Below, in pieces: positions 59,086 to 64,000 of a stretch of DNA of 64,000 bases. The stretch spans positions 8,756,501 through 8,820,500 of the forward strand of contig JAITYX010000011.1 in NCBI GenBank assembly GCA_021018815.1, given 5' to 3'. The notes beneath the pieces are model-generated. The model was given only the letters and a program-made list of their open reading frames with translations. It had not been told where the DNA came from and did not search any database. The stretch is from Talinum fruticosum (taxonomy: Eukaryota; Streptophyta; Magnoliopsida; Caryophyllales; Talinaceae). Position 1 is the stretch's first letter, and each line of letters opens with the position of its first letter. The position numbers and the translations under genes were made by a program.

Positions 59086-59159
59086 CAGGTAACTAGTAAA
59101 TCAGAGACTGAACATAATTGCCAATTGCTTATTATATCTAGTAATGGAATCTAAACAAT

Positions 59160-60157
59160 TTTGGAAAAGGTATGAATTTGCAATGGCTTGGCCATTGCAG
59201 GATACCAGGGTTCCGAGGAGGTGGAGAAGTGGCAAGCAGTAAGGACCATCGGAGACATACTCAGACTCTTTCTACTCTCCACACGCTTTATGTTCTACTT
59301 ACAGACAGAATCTAAGTATCATCGTACCTAGTTTTAATGTTGAATTACTATTTATATTGAAGACATGGAGTTGAGACTTTGCTCGTATATGCTCTGCTCT
59401 AATTGTTAATCTATGCTGTCTTGGGCAGTGCTAAGTTTTTATGCTAACATATTCAAACAAAATCCTACCAATCGACAAGTTTCATGAGCATGCATTCTTC
59501 TTATTCCTATTTTCTATTACTCATCAAGACAAGATTTGTTAACACAATTAAAAGTTCCACAAATTAGAAGTCACATAGTCGCCTATTCAGACAAACCATT
59601 TGTTCACATCCATCTATTAAGCGAAATTTTCATGAAGCAACACAGTTCAAATTTATCAAGAAACAAATAGACAATCAAAGGGATATCCCATCCAATTACT
59701 TATTGAATTCTTCATGATTCAAAACACTAAACATTTGTTTATCAAGAAATAGGTAATGAAATGGCTCTACTACTAATATTTAACCAACCATTATATTAAT
59801 GATTTTCATACTGAGTATCTTATGTATACGCTCCAGTGCCTAACATAGAACCATACAAATACAACACAGAAGCCCCTTGATCGTCAAGTGAAGAAGCTTA
59901 AGGAAACCCATTACACTACAGTTGGAGCCAAATTACACAAGTAGAGTCATTTTATTGGCAAAAGTATTCAACAGGCCACTATAATTCCAGAAACCCATCA
60001 ACAACATAGGTAAGACAAACCCAACAACATACAAATTGTGATCAAATTATACCGAAAATTCAAGTTACACAGAAAACCCAGATGGCTAAATCCACGAAAT
60101 CACAAACATAGAGCATCAAGTAGCCACACATTCACATAATTTGAAGCATAATTAATC
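59160..60157. other. Intergenic region and 3' UTR of the MAPR gene
   Basis: 59160-59330 may be the tail of the receptor kinase pseudogene. 59900-60157 is likely the 3' UTR of the minus-strand MAPR gene. No other feature is seen. Confidence 0.5.
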
Positions 60158-60457
60158 TTAAACAACGCGGCCAACGACAGGGTACTTAGCTTCGAATTTC
60201 TTCTCCCAATCAGCGAGAACCCCGAGCTCCTTATCGGTGAGGCCATCAGCGGAAGGGACGACATCTTCCTCGTTCTTGCTCATCTTGGCAAGAGCGCGGG
60301 TGGCATCTTTGCCGGCGAAGACAGCGTAAGCGCCTCCGGGGCCGTAAAAGGATTTTCCGGTGGTGACGTCGAAGACACGACTCTTGATTGCTACGTATAT
60401 GGGCTTCGATGGGTCGCTTCCATCGTACTGCTTCAGCTGCTGGGGGTGAACTCCATT
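60158..60457 (-). CDS. MAPR-type heme/steroid-binding protein (cytochrome b5-like fold), start frameshifted
   Basis: One exon encodes a protein of about 100 residues: YDGSDPSKPIYVAIKSRVFD, VTTGKSFYGPGG, YAVFAGKDATRALAKMS, then DKELGVLADWEKKFEAKYPV and a stop at 60158. This is the membrane steroid-binding/MAPR family, close to Arabidopsis probable steroid-binding protein 3 by recollection. Such proteins bind heme through the b5-like pocket. Family members start ME(F/L)TPQQL. Here an ATG at 60457 reads MEFTP and then leaves the frame, because the C-run has five C instead of six; the rest of the protein is in the next frame, which has only TTG upstream. It is either a one-base loss (pseudogene) or a homopolymer sequence error. 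A CT-rich leader lies just upstream (plus-strand GAGA at 60497-60511). Confidence 0.82.
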   Translation of the reverse strand, partial: NGVHPQQLKQYDGSDPSKPIYVAIKSRVFDVTTGKSFYGPGGAYAVFAGKDATRALAKMSKNEEDVVPSADGLTDKELGVLADWEKKFEAKYPVVGRVV

Positions 60458-60619
60458 CAAGTTGGGTGGTGGCGTTTTGCAAATTCGGGATTTCAGAGAG
60501 AGAGAGAGAGAGCAATTGTAATTGGCGATTGACAGTCTACCACTCGCTTGGCTTGCCTGATTGCTACGCTACAACTAGTAGAGAGAATCAGGCCTTGAAA
60601 GAATATCCACCGGGCCTGC

Positions 60620-60986
60620 CTAGGGATGAAAATAGGACGCGTTCGAGGCGACTCGAACCATACCCCGTATATGAGAATGAAATCATTTTTACTTATAAAA
60701 ATTACAATTTAGTTGTGACGTGTTTAATTTTTTTTATACATCCCCATATGATAAGTGGCATGCTCATCGATTGCGTGAACAAAATTATCACACTAAAATA
60801 AACCGGGTGCGGGTTTGATGCGGGTGTGGGCCGGGTGAATCCGGTACTCTATCCATACCCATAACCCAAACCCGCTATTTCCCTATTCGCTCCATACCCT
60901 ATTTTTTACTTTTTGTATCCAAACCCACTATAAATGAGGCAAGTTCGGATCAAATTTTTCGATTCGGGTAAAATTTTCATCTTTAG
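60620..60986. mobile_element. Probable hAT-like MITE (367 bp)
   Basis: The left end CTAGGGATGAAAAT and the right end in reverse complement CTAAAGATGAAAAT match at 12 of 14 positions. The inside is rich in GGGT/CCGGGT words (for example GGGTGCGGGTTTG), as in common plant MITEs with GGATGAAAA termini. A clear 8-bp target duplication is not seen. Confidence 0.6.
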
Positions 60987-61270
60987 GCCTAACTAGACCC
61001 GGTGACGAGAAATTTGCATGTCCCTTTCCATTTTCTTTTCATGGCCTAGTATTTAACTTAGTTTGGTGAATTCCAAAATCCATGAAAATAAGGGTTTGTT
61101 CATTTCATCATTGCCACAGTTTTAACCACTAGTAATTAACAATCATAAGACATAATCATTGGTAGATATTGATAAACAATAACTGCTATTAAACAAACAC
61201 CGATAATTATTGATAAACATTGTTAACTGCTAACATTTAATCATAACCGCTACTAACATGTCCTAACCGC

Positions 61271-61396
61271 TAACCATTAATTATAACCGTCGGTAACTCC
61301 TAATTTATGACCATTAAGAGTTAATTATAAACTCTAGTTATAATAATCCTTGGTAACTGCTAATTTATAACCATTAAGAGTTAATTATATAAACTC
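61271..61396. repeat. Two tandem copies of a ~63-bp unit
   Basis: Both copies contain GGTAACT-CTAATTTAT followed by GACCATTAAGAGTTAATTAT-like sequence and AAACTCT. Upstream (61100-61270) shorter TAACCGCTAAC words recur, so the array decays leftward. Confidence 0.7.
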
Positions 61397-61590
61397 TAAA
61401 TGCACGGACCAACTTATGAAAATTGCTTCCCTCTTATCTAATTCATGTAAAAACTTGATGAAGTTATAAACTTTTTTTTTTTTTATCCAGAAGAGTCACA
61501 GAGGCCAGAGGGTAGTACAATTACAATAGGAGAAGGAATCGAATTTGAGACTTAATATACTCATGATCTCAACCTTGATCACTAACTAGG

Positions 61591-61639
<49 letters not shown>
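61591..61639. repeat. (AT)n microsatellite
   Basis: A run of AT dinucleotides of about 48 bp. Confidence 0.95.
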
Positions 61640-61640
<1 letters not shown>

Positions 61641-64000
61641 CTCGTATAAAACCTGTCTACCTTATGCCAATTTTTTAAAAAAATTAGTTCAAAACAGAAA
61701 GAGAATATCATGCTAGCACAATTGTTGTATACTTTTATAAATTACGATCTAATGTTATGCGAGTAGTACTCAGATATCATATACTTTTAAAAAGGTCAAA
61801 GATCTTAGTTTAAGCTTCGCAATACTAAATCAAGCAATTTCGATAAACACTAATGGATGAATTAACAAGTATAACAAATAACAGTATTTGTAAGTTTAAA
61901 ACTGTCACTCTGACCTCGTCTTTTAGGTTCTCAAACCCTCTTACGACCAAAAAGTTGGCATATCAATACCTCTAAAAAAGGAGCCATTTTGTGTCATAAA
62001 TAACCACATCATATGACCATAAACTCAATGCATATTCCTCTTCCATGCCCCAAAATTGATTTTTGTATTTGGTGCATGAAATGGAAAACATTAAATCATA
62101 CCACGGCACAACTACTGTCGCCGTGCCTAAGATGTTAACCAGCTAACCCACATGCTTCATCAATTGATCTCCCTTCTCTCTAGGGTTCAGCGACTTCTTT
62201 TCTATTTAGCAACTGTCGATGACTGACTGCTGAAGATTGCTCATCAATACAGAGGCAAGCCACCGCTAGAGTATTCAACATCCTGACAGTAACAAGATCC
62301 GTCATCAGGGAATTATGAATAACAGATTTCAGATGTTTCAAAATATATGCCAATTAAAATTGTCTTGCTGTGGAAGAAACTTTAGTGTAATGATAAAAGG
62401 CATATACGATGTTCCCAGCTAAGAAAAATAAAACATATGAATTATTGACTAGCAGTAAAAGGGCCAAGGACAGTACAGAAGAGGCATCAGAGTACAATTA
62501 TGACAACGAGTTTAAGAAAGAATGGCGCATTGAAAGGTCAACCCCACAAGGAAAAATAATTATCTTAATACCAACGTTATCTTTGCAGCAATCAAAGTTT
62601 CAAAAACCAACAGTTTCCACCATTTAAAGAAATTCCATCCATAAACATATGAACCAAAGTCACTAAGAATCAAATAACTCTTCAAACTCTGAACTTCACA
62701 AAACCACCTGTATCCTTTGATGGGAATAATTTGCAACAATAAAGCAATAAAACTACTCTTTAAGTCTTAACTAACACCTGTCGAAGAAGATGGGGGACCA
62801 GAATATAGAACCCCCCCAACAAGCATCTCAAATGGAGGCTTGAGAATGCCAATGTTTTTCGGGGGCAGGGGGTAAGAGGATGAGTTAGAACAGTGATTTT
62901 CTTACAATAACGAGAACCACGTGAAAACAAGCAGATACTATAATTGCTATCTCAGTCATTTTGATATTGATGCTCTATGGGTCCAAGCCACAAGTTGAGT
63001 TCCTGTGGTTTTGGGCTCATTTGGATCAAGGCTTCAACAACAGTTTCTTCAAGACTTAAGATTTACTTTAAACTCCATGACTTAATAATAATATGGCTTT
63101 CTTTTGCAAGGAGCCATTTCTGTTGAACCCAAGATACGTACGGCCTAGATGACATACTAACTCAAGAACACTGAGTAGTGGAGGACAATTCAGTGAAACA
63201 ATGTGCACTATTCCATTGTAATCCTTACTTTGGTCAGGTGTTACTTTCTAAAGCTATCTTCCATTCCTCCTATTCCTTTCCAAACACATGGTCAGTTCCC
63301 TTGGAAGCTTATGAGGCATTCAATGACTCTAGTACAGGAAGCAGCAGATAGGACTAATAATAAAATACAAAAGTGGGGAAAATCTTGGGGTATGTCCAAA
63401 GCGGACATGGAAACGGCTGATCATCTGGCATTTCAAGGCAAATTAGCTGGAGCTCTTTGGAAGCTAGCTTCTAATTGCATGGGCATACACATGGGCAGCT
63501 CAAATTCTGTTAAATGCCATCTCATGGGAGATATTCTCAGGCAGCAAAGTAACAAGGATATCCACTAGAGTTACACCTTACGCTACACTTTAGAATGTTT
63601 GGACCGAAAGAATAGAAGATACTCCAGTTCCATAAAAATAACTCATCAACACACGAAAGATAAATGGCTCCAAATATGTTCATTTACGGGAGAATGTAAA
63701 TGCAAATTATATTCTTCTATGCAGGATTCACACTAGTAGAAGCTGTTGGAGCTTATCATTATCATCCTTGTTGCTTGCAAACCATTGTTCTTTGTAAGTT
63801 GTAGAATTTGCTGGTTGTATCTTTTGAGTAGCAAATAGTAGGATTTTGCTTTGCATATACACCTTTTGTTCCTCATAAAGTTTTTCCTAGTTAAATTATT
63901 CTTGTTTTGGGAGGTTCAGCAGGACAAAGAAGAGTAATGTGGTTCTTTGGAGTAAAAGGGAACATGGTAAAGTGAGGGAAATGTTTCCCATTTTTTATGA
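61640..64000. other. No identified gene
   Basis: Open frames at 62409-62627 and 63203-63568 show no family signature. The second one (containing WGKSWGMSKADMETADHLAF) crosses a possible splice acceptor at 63348 (TACAG) and could include an exon, but I cannot assign it. On the minus strand, 62876-62770 reads KPPFEMLVGGVLYSGPP before a stop, possibly a last exon of a gene extending rightward; this too is unassigned. Confidence 0.3.

Overview
This is a stretch of plant nuclear DNA, most likely from a eudicot. It has spliced and intronless plant genes (a BolA-like protein, an IPK2-type inositol phosphate kinase, a MAPR-type heme/steroid-binding protein), remains of an LRR receptor kinase and a class III chitinase, and it is dominated by plant Ty1/copia, Ty3/gypsy, LINE, hAT and long-TIR DNA elements. 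I can support only two intact-looking host genes and a third with a shifted start; most of the rest is mobile-element debris. All alignments are by eye, without database searches. Layout: 1-1900 is the end of a gypsy-type LTR that abuts a minus-strand LINE relic (1901-5290; ORF1, endonuclease and part of RT). 5300-7620 is mostly unassigned. 7622-9500 is a second, inverted gypsy-type LTR relic. 9641-24430 is a broken hAT transposase gene (BED finger, DUF659-like, C-terminal dimerisation region) split by a nest of about 12.1 kb: a gypsy solo LTR on the minus strand (10654-22749) whose TA-rich tract holds two back-to-back elements with very long terminal inverted repeats, A (12864-17842) and B (17853-22267). 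A and B have unrelated termini, but each contains a convergent pair of tRNA-like sequences; this is the most unusual structure in the window. Element A also carries a further dispersed repeat. 24880-25690 is a pyrimidine-rich LTR-like stretch. The BolA-like gene is 26448-30002 (three coding exons, with a probable GC-AG first intron). A frameshifted GH18 chitinase fragment (32440-32910, minus) lies beside a second copy of the repeat found inside element A. A 4,854-bp copia element with two LTRs that look identical but broken reading frames occupies 35252-40105 (minus). An older copia element with diverged LTRs occupies 41368-46337 (plus), followed by a decayed minus-strand gypsy protease-RT-integrase region (about 46500-49400). 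A 723-bp tandem duplication (49630-51045) lies downstream of the intronless IPK2 gene (51264-52094, minus). A SINE with a 17-bp target duplication is at 53537-53725. An LRR receptor kinase pseudogene spans 57590-59085. The MAPR gene (60158-60457, minus) appears to lack one C near its start. The last 3 kb holds no feature I can identify. The surviving host genes are housekeeping types (Fe-S/redox partner, inositol phosphate metabolism, small heme-binding protein) and show no operon-like or pathway link to one another. What ties the window together is the layered history of insertions.
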